In this document: piece by piece, positions 8,756-17,730 of the stretch
How the letters are laid out: each line of letters begins with the position of its first letter
Position numbering within the stretch: position 1 is the first letter of the stretch
Source of the DNA: Streptomyces sp. NBC_01454
GTDB taxonomy: Bacteria > Actinomycetota > Actinomycetes > Streptomycetales > Streptomycetaceae
Direction of reading: 5' to 3'
NCBI RefSeq assembly: GCF_036227565.1
Contig: NZ_CP109460.1
Coordinates: 5,146,001-5,210,000 of the forward strand
Length of the DNA: 64,000 nucleotides
Made by a program: the position numbers and the translations under genes
The notes under the pieces: model-generated
The model's database searches: none
What the model saw: the letters and a program-made list of their open reading frames with translations, nothing else
Told to the model about the DNA's origin: nothing

Positions 8756-8859
8756 GTGAGCGCAGTATGGGGGTCCGTCCGGCCGAAGGCCGGGGGAGAG
8801 TCATGGAGAGGTGCGCGCCTCGCGCATGCGAGGCCGAGCGAAGTGAGGGCTCGGCATGA
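8752..8859 (+). other. 35-codon mini-ORF formed by a hairpin-rich insert, ATGA overlaps on both sides
   Basis: The ATG at 8752 overlaps the stop of the FAD subunit gene and the TGA at 8857-8859 overlaps the ATG of the next gene (8856). The block is bounded by identical 9-mers CATGAGTGA at 8751-8759 and 8855-8863. Inside are three hairpins: CCGGCC-gaa-GGCCGG (8779-8793), GCCTCGC-gcat-GCGAGGC (8817-8834) and GCCGAGC-N9-GCTCGGC (8833-8855). The peptide (MSERSMGVRPAEGRGRVMER...) resembles no protein I know. It looks like a small mobile or repetitive element that inserted at an original ATGA junction and kept translational coupling. Confidence 0.6.
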
Positions 8860-10934
8860 GTGACGCCGACAACCGGCATCCGTACCAGCCGCACCCCGAC
8901 CAGGGCTGGCAGCCGCTGCCCCAGGGTGGCGAGTACGAGTCGGAGGCGACGGCCTTCGTGCAGCTCCCGGAGGGCTTCACCAGCGGGATCTACCAAGGCA
9001 GGGCGCCCGCTTACGGCAGCCCGGGCACCGAACCGCTGGCCGCCCCCGGCCACGGCTACACCCCGCCGTCCTCCTTCACCCCGCACGCCGGCCGGCCCTC
9101 GGCCCCGGACGCGGGCGACGACCCGGCCGCCACCGGCCAGTGGACGATGCCCTTCGCGGACCCCTCGGCCGGCTACGCCGACCCGTCCGCCGGGTACCCG
9201 GCCCCTGCCGAGCAGGCGGCCCACCAGGGCCACTCCGCGTCGTACCACAGCGGCGCCCCCGAGGCGGCCCCGCCGTGGGGCGAGCGGGTGGACTGGCCCG
9301 TCGCGGGCAGCCCCGAGGCCGGCGGCACGGGGACCTGGTCGGTCCCCGCGGCGGCGGACGACGGGCTGGAGGAGTCCGGCGAGTACCTGGTCGGCGACGA
9401 CGACTTCACGGGGCACACGGGACTTTCCGGCGGCTATCCGGGCGTCCACGGCCACCCGGGGCATCCGGGGCATCCGGGCCTCCAGGGGGCCGGGGGTGCC
9501 ACCGGCTACCAGGGCGGCGGCTATCCGGGCGGGTACGACGGGGCCGCCAACCCGGCGGACGCGGAGGAGGCCGCCCGCACCGGCCACTGGAACTTCACCA
9601 CCGGGCCGGACGCCGCGCACGGCGCGGAGGCGCACGACACCTACGGCGCCCCCGCGGGCGACCCGTACGCCCGCGAGCGCGGCCTCTCCGGCCACGGCGC
9701 CGAGCCCGAACTGCCCGGCGGCGGCGACCCGTACGCGACGGGCGGCGGTCTGCACCCCGCGGCCGGCGAGGCGACCGGACACTGGTCGCTGCCCGCCGAC
9801 GCGCTGGCCCAGTGGCCGCCGGCCCCGGAGGCTGCGGAGCCGTTGCCTGACGCGGCGCCGCAGCGGCAGGAGGCAGCCGAACGGCCCGACGTGGCAGCCG
9901 ACATGCCCGACATGGCCGGTACGGGCGGATGGTCGGCCCCGGAGGCCGACGGTGAACCGCCGCGGGATCCGGCCGAGTTCGCACCCGCCGGAGACCCGGC
10001 CGGTTCCGCCGCGCCCGAGGACGACGGCGCGACGCGGGACGCCCCGCCGGAGACCGCCGAGGCCGTCGCGCACACCGAGCCCGGCGCGCACCCGCAGCCC
10101 GACGGCGACGCGGGCGCGGAGGGCGGCGACGCCGGCGCCGGTGCCGAGACGGACGACCGCACCACCGACGGCGACGGGATTCCCACCGCCGTCGGCGAGC
10201 ACCTCGCCGGCGATGCCTCCGACGACGACGCCAACGCCGTGGCCCCCGCCCCGGTGCCGGACCCCGGCCCCGACGCCCACGACGAACACGATGCCCACGA
10301 CGAACACGATGCCCACGATGCCCACGACGAACACCCTGCCGCCTCCTTCGTCCTGCGGGTGAACGGCATCGACCGGCCGGTCACCGACGCCTGGATCGGC
10401 GAGTCGCTGCTCTACGTCCTGCGTGAGCGCCTCGGCCTGGCCGGCGCCAAGGACGGCTGCTCACAGGGCGAGTGCGGGGCGTGCTCGGTCCAGGTGGACG
10501 GCCGGCTGGTGGCGTCCTGCCTGGTGCCGGCCGCCACCACGGCCGGCAGCGAGGTCCGTACCGTCGAGGGGCTCGCGGTGAACGGCGTGCCCTCCGACGT
10601 CCAGCGCGCGCTCGCCGCCTCCGGTGCGGTCCAGTGCGGCTTCTGCGTACCGGGGATGGCCATGACCGTCCACGACCTCCTGGAGGGCAACCACGCCCCC
10701 AGCGAGCTGGAGACCCGCAAGGCGCTGTGCGGCAACCTCTGCCGCTGCTCGGGCTACCGGGGTGTGCTGGACGCCGTCGAGGAGGTCGTCAAGGCCCGCG
10801 CCGAGGCCGTGGACGACGAGACGGACGGGGACGCACCGGCGGACACCGCCCGCATTCCCCACCAGGCGGGCCCCTCCGACCCCACGGGCCACGCCCCGCA
10901 CCACCAGGATCCGCACTCGGGAGGCTCGTCATGA
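8856..10934 (+). CDS. 2Fe-2S subunit of a molybdenum hydroxylase with a long disordered N-terminus
   Basis: 692 residues, whereas CoxS/XdhC-type iron-sulfur subunits have about 160. The C-terminal ~165 residues (from about 497) are a normal subunit: plant-ferredoxin cluster motif GCSQGECGACSVQVDGR (Cys 535, 540, 543) and the second cluster motifs CGFC and CGNLCRCSGY. The first ~490 residues are Gly/Pro/Ala/Asp-rich and probably disordered. They hold five copies of a TGxW(S/T/N)xx(P/T) motif, with Trp at about 96, 161, 245, 310 and 359; a GHPGHPGHPG run; and an Asp/His repeat at about 472-492 just before the ferredoxin domain. Overlaps the next gene by ATGA. The extension might be a docking or metal-binding region (inference). 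Confidence 0.85.
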   Translation: MSDADNRHPYQPHPDQGWQPLPQGGEYESEATAFVQLPEGFTSGIYQGRAPAYGSPGTEPLAAPGHGYTPPSSFTPHAGRPSAPDAGDDPAATGQWTMPFADPSAGYADPSAGYPAPAEQAAHQGHSASYHSGAPEAAPPWGERVDWPVAGSPEAGGTGTWSVPAAADDGLEESGEYLVGDDDFTGHTGLSGGYPGVHGHPGHPGHPGLQGAGGATGYQGGGYPGGYDGAANPADAEEAARTGHWNFTTGPDAAHGAEAHDTYGAPAGDPYARERGLSGHGAEPELPGGGDPYATGGGLHPAAGEATGHWSLPADALAQWPPAPEAAEPLPDAAPQRQEAAERPDVAADMPDMAGTGGWSAPEADGEPPRDPAEFAPAGDPAGSAAPEDDGATRDAPPETAEAVAHTEPGAHPQPDGDAGAEGGDAGAGAETDDRTTDGDGIPTAVGEHLAGDASDDDANAVAPAPVPDPGPDAHDEHDAHDEHDAHDAHDEHPAASFVLRVNGIDRPVTDAWIGESLLYVLRERLGLAGAKDGCSQGECGACSVQVDGRLVASCLVPAATTAGSEVRTVEGLAVNGVPSDVQRALAASGAVQCGFCVPGMAMTVHDLLEGNHAPSELETRKALCGNLCRCSGYRGVLDAVEEVVKARAEAVDDETDGDAPADTARIPHQAGPSDPTGHAPHHQDPHSGGSS
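10267..10335 (+). repeat. In-frame direct repeats coding for an Asp/His/Glu tract
   Basis: Repeats of CACGACGAACACGATGCC-type units within the 2Fe-2S subunit gene, coding for alternating HDEHDAH segments. Period 9-18 bp. The tract directly precedes the ferredoxin domain. Confidence 0.8.
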
Positions 10935-13258
10935 GTGGCACGTCCGATGGCGCGAGTGCCGTCACCGCGACCCCTGCGGCGGGCGTCCAGATGCCCGAGG
11001 AGCCGCCGCACGGCCTGGGCGTCTCCCTGCCGTCCGCGGACGCGGGGGCGAAGACCGAGGGCACCTTCCCGTACGCCGCCGACCTGTGGGCCGAAGGGCT
11101 GCTGTGGGCCGCGGTGCTGCGCTCCCCGCACCCGCGCGCACGGATCCTGTCCATCGACACCAAGCACGCCGTGGAGATGCCGGGCGTCCGCGTCATCGTC
11201 ACGCACGAGGACGTCCCCGGCGACGCGGCGCACGGCCGCGGCACCGCCGACCGCCCGGTGTTCGCCAAGGACGAGGTCCGCCACCACGGCGAGCCCATCG
11301 CCGCGGTGGCCGCCGACCACCCCGACACCGCCCGGCTGGCCGCCGCCGCCATCGCCGTCGAGTACGAGGTCCAGGACGCGGTCACCGACCCCCAACTGGC
11401 CTTCGAGGCCGAGCCGCTGCACCCCGACGGCAACCTCATCCGGCACATCCCGCTCCGCTTCGGCGACGCCGACGCCATGGGTGAGGTGATGGTCGAGGGG
11501 CTCTACCGGATCGGCCGCCAGGACCCGGCGCCCATCGGGGCCGAGGCCGGGCTCGCGGTGCCGCGCCCCGACGGCGGCGTGGAGATCTACACCGCCTCCA
11601 CGGACCCGCACACCGACCGTGACCTGGCCGCCGCCTCCTTCGGTCTCGCACCGGAACAGGTCAAGGTCGTGGTCACCGGCGTCCCCGGCGCCACCGCCGA
11701 CCGCGAGGACCCCGGCGTCTCGCTCGCGCTCGGCCTGCTGGCGCTGCGCACCGGCTGCCCCGTCAAGCTGGCCGCCACCCGCGAGGAGTCCTTCCTCACG
11801 CACGCCCACCGCCACCCCACGCTGCTGCGCTACCGCCACCACGCGGACGCCGACGGCACACTGGTCAAGGTGGAGGCGCAGATCCTGATGGACGCCGGCG
11901 CCTACGCGGACACCTCCGCCGACGCCCTGGCCGCCGCCGTCTCCTTCTCCTGCGGCCCGTACGTCGTCCCGCACGCCGTCGTCGACGGCTGGGCGGTGCG
12001 CACCAACAACCCGCCGTCCGGCCATGTCCGCGGCGAGGGTGCGATGCAGGTCTGCGCCGCCTACGAGGGCCAGATGGACAAGCTGGCCGCCCGGCTGGGC
12101 CTGGAGCCCGACGAGATCCGGCTGCGCAACGTCATGGCCACCGGCGATCTGCTGCCCACGGGGCAGACGGTGACCTGCCCGGCCCCGGTGGCCGAACTCC
12201 TGCGTGCCGTCAAGGAAGCGCCGCTTCCCGAGCTGCCCAAGGATGCGCCCGAAGCGGAGTGGCTCCTGCCGGGCGGACCCGAGGGCGCGGGGGAGCCGGG
12301 CGCGGTGCGCCGCGGCGTCGGCTACGGGCTGGGCATGGTGCACATGCTCGGCGCGGAGGGCACCGACGAGGTCTCCACCGCCACCGTCAAGGTCAGCGGC
12401 TCGGTCGCCACCGTCATCTGCGCCGCCGTCGAGACCGGTTCGGGGTTCTCCACCCTGGCGCGGCAGATCGTGCAGGAGACGCTCGGCATCCAGGAGGTGC
12501 ACATCGCACCTGTCGACACCGACCAGCCGCCGGCCGGCCCGGCCTGCCACGGCCGCCACACCTGGGTCTCCGGCGGTGCCGTCGAGCGCGCCGCGAAGAT
12601 GGTCCGTACGCAGCTTCTCCAGCCGCTGGCCCACAAGTTCGGCATGTCCACCGAGCTGCTGCAGATCAACGACGGCAAGATCACCTCGTACGACGGGGTG
12701 CTCAGCACCACCGTCGCCGAGGCGCTGGACGGCAAGGAACTGTGGGCCACCGCCCAGTGCCGGCCGCATCCGAGCGAACCGCTGGACGAGAGCGGCCAGG
12801 GCGACGCGTTCGTGGGGATCGCCTTCTGCGCCATCCGCTGCGTCGCCGATGTCGATATCGAACTGGGCACCATCCGGGTCGTGGAGATGACCGTCGCCCA
12901 GGACGTGGGCCGGGTGCTCAACCCCCGCCAGCTGCGGGCCCGTATCGAGGCCGGCGTCACCCAGGGGCTGGGCGCGGCCCTGATGGAGAACCTGCGGACC
13001 GCCCGCGGCCAGGTCCGCCATCCCGACCTGACCGGCTACGCCCTGCCGACGGCCCTGGACGCCCCGGACATCCGCATCGTCAAGCTCGTCGAGGAGCGGG
13101 ACGTGGTGGCCCCCTTCGGCGCCAAGCCCGCCAGCGCGGTACCGGTCGTCACCTCACCGGCCGCCGTTGCCTCCGCGGTCCGCGCCGCCACCGGCCGCCC
13201 CATCGGCCGCCTCCCGATCCGCCCGCAGGCGGCGGTGGCACAGGCCGTGCAGCAGTAG
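10931..13258 (+). CDS. Molybdopterin-binding large subunit, xanthine dehydrogenase/CoxL family
   Basis: Catalytic subunit of the molybdenum hydroxylase, 775 residues. An N-terminal aldehyde oxidase/xanthine dehydrogenase a/b hammerhead domain (PYAADLWAEGLLWAAVLRSP) is followed by the Moco domain with GHVRGEGAMQ, an ETGSGFSTLARQI segment and AQDVGRVLNP. In characterised members the C-terminus reads GAK-GVGE-, where the Glu is the general base. Here the corresponding stretch is GAKPASAVPVVTSP (about 730-743), with no Glu. Enzyme activity or substrate is therefore uncertain. ATGA overlap with the 2Fe-2S gene. The substrate (purine, aldehyde or other) cannot be inferred. Confidence 0.85.
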   Translation: MSGTSDGASAVTATPAAGVQMPEEPPHGLGVSLPSADAGAKTEGTFPYAADLWAEGLLWAAVLRSPHPRARILSIDTKHAVEMPGVRVIVTHEDVPGDAAHGRGTADRPVFAKDEVRHHGEPIAAVAADHPDTARLAAAAIAVEYEVQDAVTDPQLAFEAEPLHPDGNLIRHIPLRFGDADAMGEVMVEGLYRIGRQDPAPIGAEAGLAVPRPDGGVEIYTASTDPHTDRDLAAASFGLAPEQVKVVVTGVPGATADREDPGVSLALGLLALRTGCPVKLAATREESFLTHAHRHPTLLRYRHHADADGTLVKVEAQILMDAGAYADTSADALAAAVSFSCGPYVVPHAVVDGWAVRTNNPPSGHVRGEGAMQVCAAYEGQMDKLAARLGLEPDEIRLRNVMATGDLLPTGQTVTCPAPVAELLRAVKEAPLPELPKDAPEAEWLLPGGPEGAGEPGAVRRGVGYGLGMVHMLGAEGTDEVSTATVKVSGSVATVICAAVETGSGFSTLARQIVQETLGIQEVHIAPVDTDQPPAGPACHGRHTWVSGGAVERAAKMVRTQLLQPLAHKFGMSTELLQINDGKITSYDGVLSTTVAEALDGKELWATAQCRPHPSEPLDESGQGDAFVGIAFCAIRCVADVDIELGTIRVVEMTVAQDVGRVLNPRQLRARIEAGVTQGLGAALMENLRTARGQVRHPDLTGYALPTALDAPDIRIVKLVEERDVVAPFGAKPASAVPVVTSPAAVASAVRAATGRPIGRLPIRPQAAVAQAVQQ

Positions 13259-13760
13259 GGCGGGGGCCCCGGCCGGGGCCGTTCCGCCTTCCTTCCCTCT
13301 CCCGTCTTATGGGTGGGATCTGGGTTTCGGGTTCTCCCTGCCGTGGGTTTTTTCCCCGCCCCTCTTCGGGGGGGGCGGGTGGATGTCGGCTGCCGCGTAA
13401 GGCGGTTCGGTTCACGCCGCGGGGTGGCGCACGGCAGGGACTGACGGCCGCCGGCCGACGGCTGGCGGCCGGCGCGTGCGCACCCCCTCGGCTCGCATCA
13501 CGTTCCGAACGCGCGTCGGCCCGCTGACCTGCGCGGGGACCCTCCGTTACAGGAATTGTCAGTGGGGTCACTTAGAGTGATTTCCGTGCGCGAGGTGGCG
13601 TCGAACGAGGGGGAGAAGCGGCCTGATGGGGCCAAAGCGCTTGCAGCGCACGGGAATTGGAGGATCCTGGGGCGGCTGGAGAGCGCGCCGCCCGGCCGTG
13701 CGGGCGCGGGAATCGCGGGATCGCAGGGTTTACGGGGAGCGCGAGGCCGAGGGGAGCGGA
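13259..13760. other. Gene-free region before the ATPase gene
   Basis: 502 bp. A 16-bp GC palindrome (13265-13280) just after the molybdenum hydroxylase genes and a hairpin CCCCGCCCC/GGGGCGGGG-type near 13352-13378 preceded by a T-run may act in termination. An inverted repeat TCACT-tag-AGTGA at 13568-13580 lies in a less GC-rich patch and is a candidate operator or promoter for the ATPase gene. Confidence 0.4.
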
Positions 13761-15845
13761 ATGCCGCAGGAGTGGGCGGGGGAGTCCGGGCGGGACCGGG
13801 CCGTGGAGCGCTACGTCCAGGACTTGTTGGCGCGCAGGCCGGGCAGCCGGCCGGAGTTACCTGCCACGCTGTTGCTGGGGCCGCGGGGCAGCGGCAAGAC
13901 GACCGTGCTGCGGCATCTGGCGGACTGGGCCCGGCGGGCCCCGGTGGCCCGCCTCGATCTGGCGGCGCTGGGGCAGGAGGGCCGTAAGCCGATCGACGTG
14001 CTGGCCGCGCTGGTCTTCCAGCTCAACGCGAAGAAGAAGGACTTCGCCCGGCTGCGGTTTCCGGCGTTCGGGCTGCTGACCATCGCGGTCGCGGCACGGA
14101 TGGAAGCAGCCGACCGGGACGCCGCCGTACGGCAGATGGAAGCCGCGCTGGTCGGGCCGCCGAGCGGCCGCTCGGAGGTGATCAACCAGCTCGCCACCTA
14201 CGCCGCGACGGTCCTGGGCGCCCCGACCGCGGTGACCGCCGCGCTGCCGCTGCTGCCGGAGTGGCGGCGGCACTGGGCGCGGCTGCGGGTGCGCTGGCAG
14301 CTGGCGCGCATCCAGCGCCGCAGCCGTGACGCCGGCTCCGTCGACGGCTTTCTGATCGACCTCAACCAGCGCTACGGCGACCGCGAGGAGGCCGAGCGGC
14401 AGCGGGCCGAGGCGGTGCTCTTCGACGCCTTTCTGGACGATCTGCAGCGGGCGTACGGCTCACGCGGCGGCGACAAGCGGCGGACCACGCAGTGCCTGGT
14501 GCTGCTGGACAACGTGGACAGTCCGCTGGGCAACGACTTCCTCAAAGCGCTGCTGGACGCCCGGCGTAAGGCCCAGGCGCCCGATCCGCTGCTGGTGCTC
14601 GCCACGGCCGGCAGCTATCCGGCGGCGCTGGAGGGCTTCGCGTTCGGCGGGCCGCGGCGCCCCGGGGCCCTGCCCGGCCGGTGGCCGGCGGAGGAGGAGA
14701 GGTTCGTCCCCGAACGGGTCGTCAAGGGGCTGGTGGTGGGCCGGTTACGCGACCTTGCCCGGCACGAGGTCGAACAGCAGGCCAAGGAGGTGCTGCGGTC
14801 GGCAGGCCGCAGGGCGCCGGCGCCGGCCGCCGACAACGGCGTGCAATGGCTGGGCTGGGTGGTGCACGAACTCACCCGCGGTCACCCGGCGGGCACCGCA
14901 CAGCTGCTGGCCGCCCTGCTGGAGTGCCCGGCGGAGACCCGCTGGGAGGCGCGGCTGCGCCAGGTGCTGCGGCCCTCCTCGGAACTCGTCGACGCCCTGC
15001 TGGAGCGGCTGTTGCCGATCGAGGCGAGCGGCGAACTGGCGCAGGCGCTGGCCCGTGCGGCGGCCGCCGCCGACCTGGCCCAGGCACAGGCGGGCCGGGC
15101 GCTGTGGGACGAGTCGGGCGCCCGTGTCCAGGAGGAGTTCAACGACTTCTGTGCGGACGTGCTGCGCACCATGCATCTCGACACCGGCAGCGAGGAGTCC
15201 GACGGCCCCACGGAAACTCCCCACCCGCTGCTGCGCCTTCTGCTGCTGCGCCGGCTCGCCGCGCTCCCGGAGCCGGACGCGGTGACGGCGGGCGCGGCCG
15301 ACGGCGCCGAGGGGACGCGCGGCGGCCGCGGGCGGCGTGCCGTGCATGCCGCCCTGCGGGACCGGGCGGCCGCCGCGGGAGAGGAGGCGGCCGCGGCCTA
15401 CCACGCACTGGCGGGCGGCGAACTCGCGGTGGCGGCCGCCTATCTGGACGATGCCTTTGACCGGCTCCCGCCGGAGGAGTGGTGCACGGAGCTCTGCCGG
15501 CTGCGGCGGGCCCCGCTCGCCGAGACCGGCGAGGCCCTCGAACAGCCGCTGTGGGAGCGCTACGAACGGCTGGTGGACCACCTCGGCGACGGGGCCGTGG
15601 ACCAGCGGCTGCGGACCATCACCCGGTTACTGGCGGCGGTCTGGATCAGCCCCGAGCCGCCGGACGATCCCCGTACGGACCGCATCGGTGATCCCTACCG
15701 TGATCCGCTCGGCGACCCCGTGGCCGAGCTGTACGGCGAGATCCAGGCACGCTTCCACACCCTGGCGGTGCACGCCGACAGCGTGCCCTGGACCTCGGCG
15801 CTGCTGCGGAGGACGAAGCAGTACGGAAAGGAGCCGTGGCTGTGA
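13761..15845 (+). CDS. Large P-loop ATPase of unknown function
   Basis: 694 residues, cytoplasmic, no membrane segment. Walker A is GPRGSGKT at 40-47, right after a short leader; Walker B-like CLVLLDNVDS is at about 245-254. A helical Arg-rich stretch lies between them, and a long Ala/Leu/Glu-rich helical C-terminal half follows. The layout resembles STAND/AAA-type regulatory ATPases more than ABC ATPases (no LSGGQ signature). ATG 13761 has GGGGAG 6 bases upstream; an earlier in-frame ATG adds 45 basic residues and is less likely. The stop overlaps the GTG of the membrane-anchored binding protein, so the two act together. It may transduce a ligand signal (inference). Confidence 0.75.
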   Translation: MPQEWAGESGRDRAVERYVQDLLARRPGSRPELPATLLLGPRGSGKTTVLRHLADWARRAPVARLDLAALGQEGRKPIDVLAALVFQLNAKKKDFARLRFPAFGLLTIAVAARMEAADRDAAVRQMEAALVGPPSGRSEVINQLATYAATVLGAPTAVTAALPLLPEWRRHWARLRVRWQLARIQRRSRDAGSVDGFLIDLNQRYGDREEAERQRAEAVLFDAFLDDLQRAYGSRGGDKRRTTQCLVLLDNVDSPLGNDFLKALLDARRKAQAPDPLLVLATAGSYPAALEGFAFGGPRRPGALPGRWPAEEERFVPERVVKGLVVGRLRDLARHEVEQQAKEVLRSAGRRAPAPAADNGVQWLGWVVHELTRGHPAGTAQLLAALLECPAETRWEARLRQVLRPSSELVDALLERLLPIEASGELAQALARAAAAADLAQAQAGRALWDESGARVQEEFNDFCADVLRTMHLDTGSEESDGPTETPHPLLRLLLLRRLAALPEPDAVTAGAADGAEGTRGGRGRRAVHAALRDRAAAAGEEAAAAYHALAGGELAVAAAYLDDAFDRLPPEEWCTELCRLRRAPLAETGEALEQPLWERYERLVDHLGDGAVDQRLRTITRLLAAVWISPEPPDDPRTDRIGDPYRDPLGDPVAELYGEIQARFHTLAVHADSVPWTSALLRRTKQYGKEPWL

Positions 15846-17380
15846 GCACTCGTCTCTTCGAACCGCCCAGGCCGCCGCGGCGCTGGGGGCTGTGGATCGT
15901 CTCGGCGCTGGTGGCGGCGGCACTCCTGGCCGTAACCGTGGTGCGGATCGCCGACACGGCGGGCCGGTGCGGCGAGGGCGTCCGTGAGGTGGCCGGTGGC
16001 GAGTGTGTGGGCGTCACGGACGGCGCGTACGCCTTCGAGAACATGACCGGGCTCAGCGGCAAGATCCATGATGAGAACGCCAAGGTGGCCAAGTCCGGGG
16101 AGAAATCGGTCGCCATCGCCTATATCGAGGCCATGGCGGGCGGCTCCGCCGACCGGGGGCCGGAGGCCACCCGGCAGGCTGTCAGCGGCGCCTACCTCGC
16201 CCAGCGCGCACTGAACGCCGAGCGGTCGACGATCCCCAAGATCCGGCTGCTGCTCGCCAACACCGGCCGCGGTGACCGCCACTGGCGGCAAGTCGTCGAC
16301 CAGCTCATCGCGATGCGGGACAAGGAACACCTCGTCGCCGTGGCGGGATTCGGGCAGAGCAATGAGCGCACGGCCGGTGCCGTCGGGCGGCTGCGTGCCG
16401 CCGGGCTGCCGATGGTCGGGGCGACCGTGGCAGCCGACGGACTGAGTTCCCGTACGGCCGGCTTCTACCGGGTCTCCTTCCCCAACCGTGACCAGACCGC
16501 GGCCGCCGCCGGTTACCTCAAGGAGCAGCAGCGCCGGCACCCCGGCTACCGCGTCCAGGTGATCAGGGACGGCAACGAGCAGGACAGCTACAACACCTCC
16601 CTCTACGAGGACTTCTCCGCGGCGGCGCGGCGCACCGGCCTGGCGGTGGACGACGAGGTCGTCCCCTTCCGTTCCGGGGAGGGCGAGGAGGCGACGGCGG
16701 GCAATGCGCTGTCACTGGTCGCCGACAAGGTCTGCGGTGCCCCGAAGCCACCGGACGCGGTGTATTTCGCCGGCCGGGGCCGGGAACTGCGCCGGTTCAT
16801 CGAGGCGGCCGGCGAGGGCGGCCGGCACTGCCGTACGACGGTGCTCTCCGGCTCCAGCGCGCTGGGCGTCTATTTCGACACCGGGGGCGCCGCGCACCGC
16901 GCCGAACTCGCGATGCTCGCCGAACGATGGAAGTACAGCCAACTGACGGTTTACTACACCGCCTTCACCCACCCCGCGATCTCCAGGGAGGTCTACGGCG
17001 GCACCGGGAACGGCCCGAGCGGCCCGTTCGCCGACTTCGCGCACGCCTACCGCGAGGAGGTCGGCGGCCCCACCACCGCCCTCGCCAGCGGCCAGGCGAT
17101 GCTCGGCCATGACGCCACGTACACCATCGGCAAGGCCGCCCGGAACGCCGTCGTGGTCTACGGAACCCACGAGGTCACCGCCCGGATGGTCCTGGCCATG
17201 CTGGAGCAGACCAACGGCAGATCCCGGGTCCGCGGCATCAGCGGCCACATAGCCTTCGACCCGGACACCGGCGAGCCGGTGGACCGCCCCCTGGCACTGG
17301 TAGAACTCCGCCGTCCCACGGACGAGGGCGAGGCCGGCGACATCTACCGCTTCGTCGCGCCCTTGAGCACCGGCCGCTGA
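15842..17380 (+). CDS. Membrane-anchored type I periplasmic-binding-protein homologue
   Basis: 512 residues. An N-terminal hydrophobic segment (about 15-38, preceded by PPRPPRRW) has no lipobox, so the protein is probably a single-pass membrane protein with the rest outside. The remainder resembles branched-chain amino acid/Leu-Ile-Val binding proteins: VAVAGFGQSNERTAGAVGRL, LPMVGATVAADGLS and YRVSFPNRDQTAAAAGYL. A Cys pair (GRCGEGVREVAGGEC) after the membrane segment may form a disulfide. GTG 15842 overlaps the ATPase stop (GTGA) and has AAAGGAG 8 bases before it; the GTG at 15836 is too close to this site. No permease genes are nearby, so import is unlikely and sensing more plausible (inference). 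Confidence 0.75.
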   Translation: MSTRLFEPPRPPRRWGLWIVSALVAAALLAVTVVRIADTAGRCGEGVREVAGGECVGVTDGAYAFENMTGLSGKIHDENAKVAKSGEKSVAIAYIEAMAGGSADRGPEATRQAVSGAYLAQRALNAERSTIPKIRLLLANTGRGDRHWRQVVDQLIAMRDKEHLVAVAGFGQSNERTAGAVGRLRAAGLPMVGATVAADGLSSRTAGFYRVSFPNRDQTAAAAGYLKEQQRRHPGYRVQVIRDGNEQDSYNTSLYEDFSAAARRTGLAVDDEVVPFRSGEGEEATAGNALSLVADKVCGAPKPPDAVYFAGRGRELRRFIEAAGEGGRHCRTTVLSGSSALGVYFDTGGAAHRAELAMLAERWKYSQLTVYYTAFTHPAISREVYGGTGNGPSGPFADFAHAYREEVGGPTTALASGQAMLGHDATYTIGKAARNAVVVYGTHEVTARMVLAMLEQTNGRSRVRGISGHIAFDPDTGEPVDRPLALVELRRPTDEGEAGDIYRFVAPLSTGR

Positions 17381-17387
17381 CGCACGT

Positions 17388-17427
17388 CCCGGGGGCGGCC
17401 CCCACGACGGTGGGGGCCGCCCCCGGG
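17388..17427 (+). terminator. Terminator after the ATPase/binding-protein pair
   Basis: Perfect 18-bp stem (17388-17405 with 17410-17427) and a GACG loop, starting 8 bp after the stop codon. Confidence 0.85.
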
Positions 17428-17471
17428 CATCGCGCACGGTCGCCGTGCGCGGCACGCGACCATGCGGTGCA

Positions 17472-17546
17472 TGGAGGCCGTGGCGGGATTCGAACCCACG
17501 TAACTCGCTTTGCAGGCGAGCCCCTGAACCACTCGGGCACACGGCC
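17472..17546 (-). tRNA. tRNA-Cys (GCA)
   Basis: Read on the minus strand from 17546. Acceptor stem GGCCGTG/CACGGCC, anticodon arm CTCGC-CTGCAAA-GCGAG with anticodon GCA, T arm with GTTCGAATC, discriminator U (the Cys identity base) and an encoded CCA end at 17472-17474. 75 bases including CCA. Confidence 0.95.
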
Positions 17547-17730
17547 GGGTTGCGGTGTGTTCCCGACTGTAGGCGGCGGGGCGGGGCGGTCGGCAAGGGT
17601 GTGGGGCGGGGTGTCATGGAGCTGCCATACGGGGCAATGTGGGGCAATGCGCGGTAACGCGCGGCAACACGGGGTTCATGAGGTCGCCCCGCGCAGAGGG
17701 ATCCGACCGCCGTCTTTCCGCTGCCCGGCC

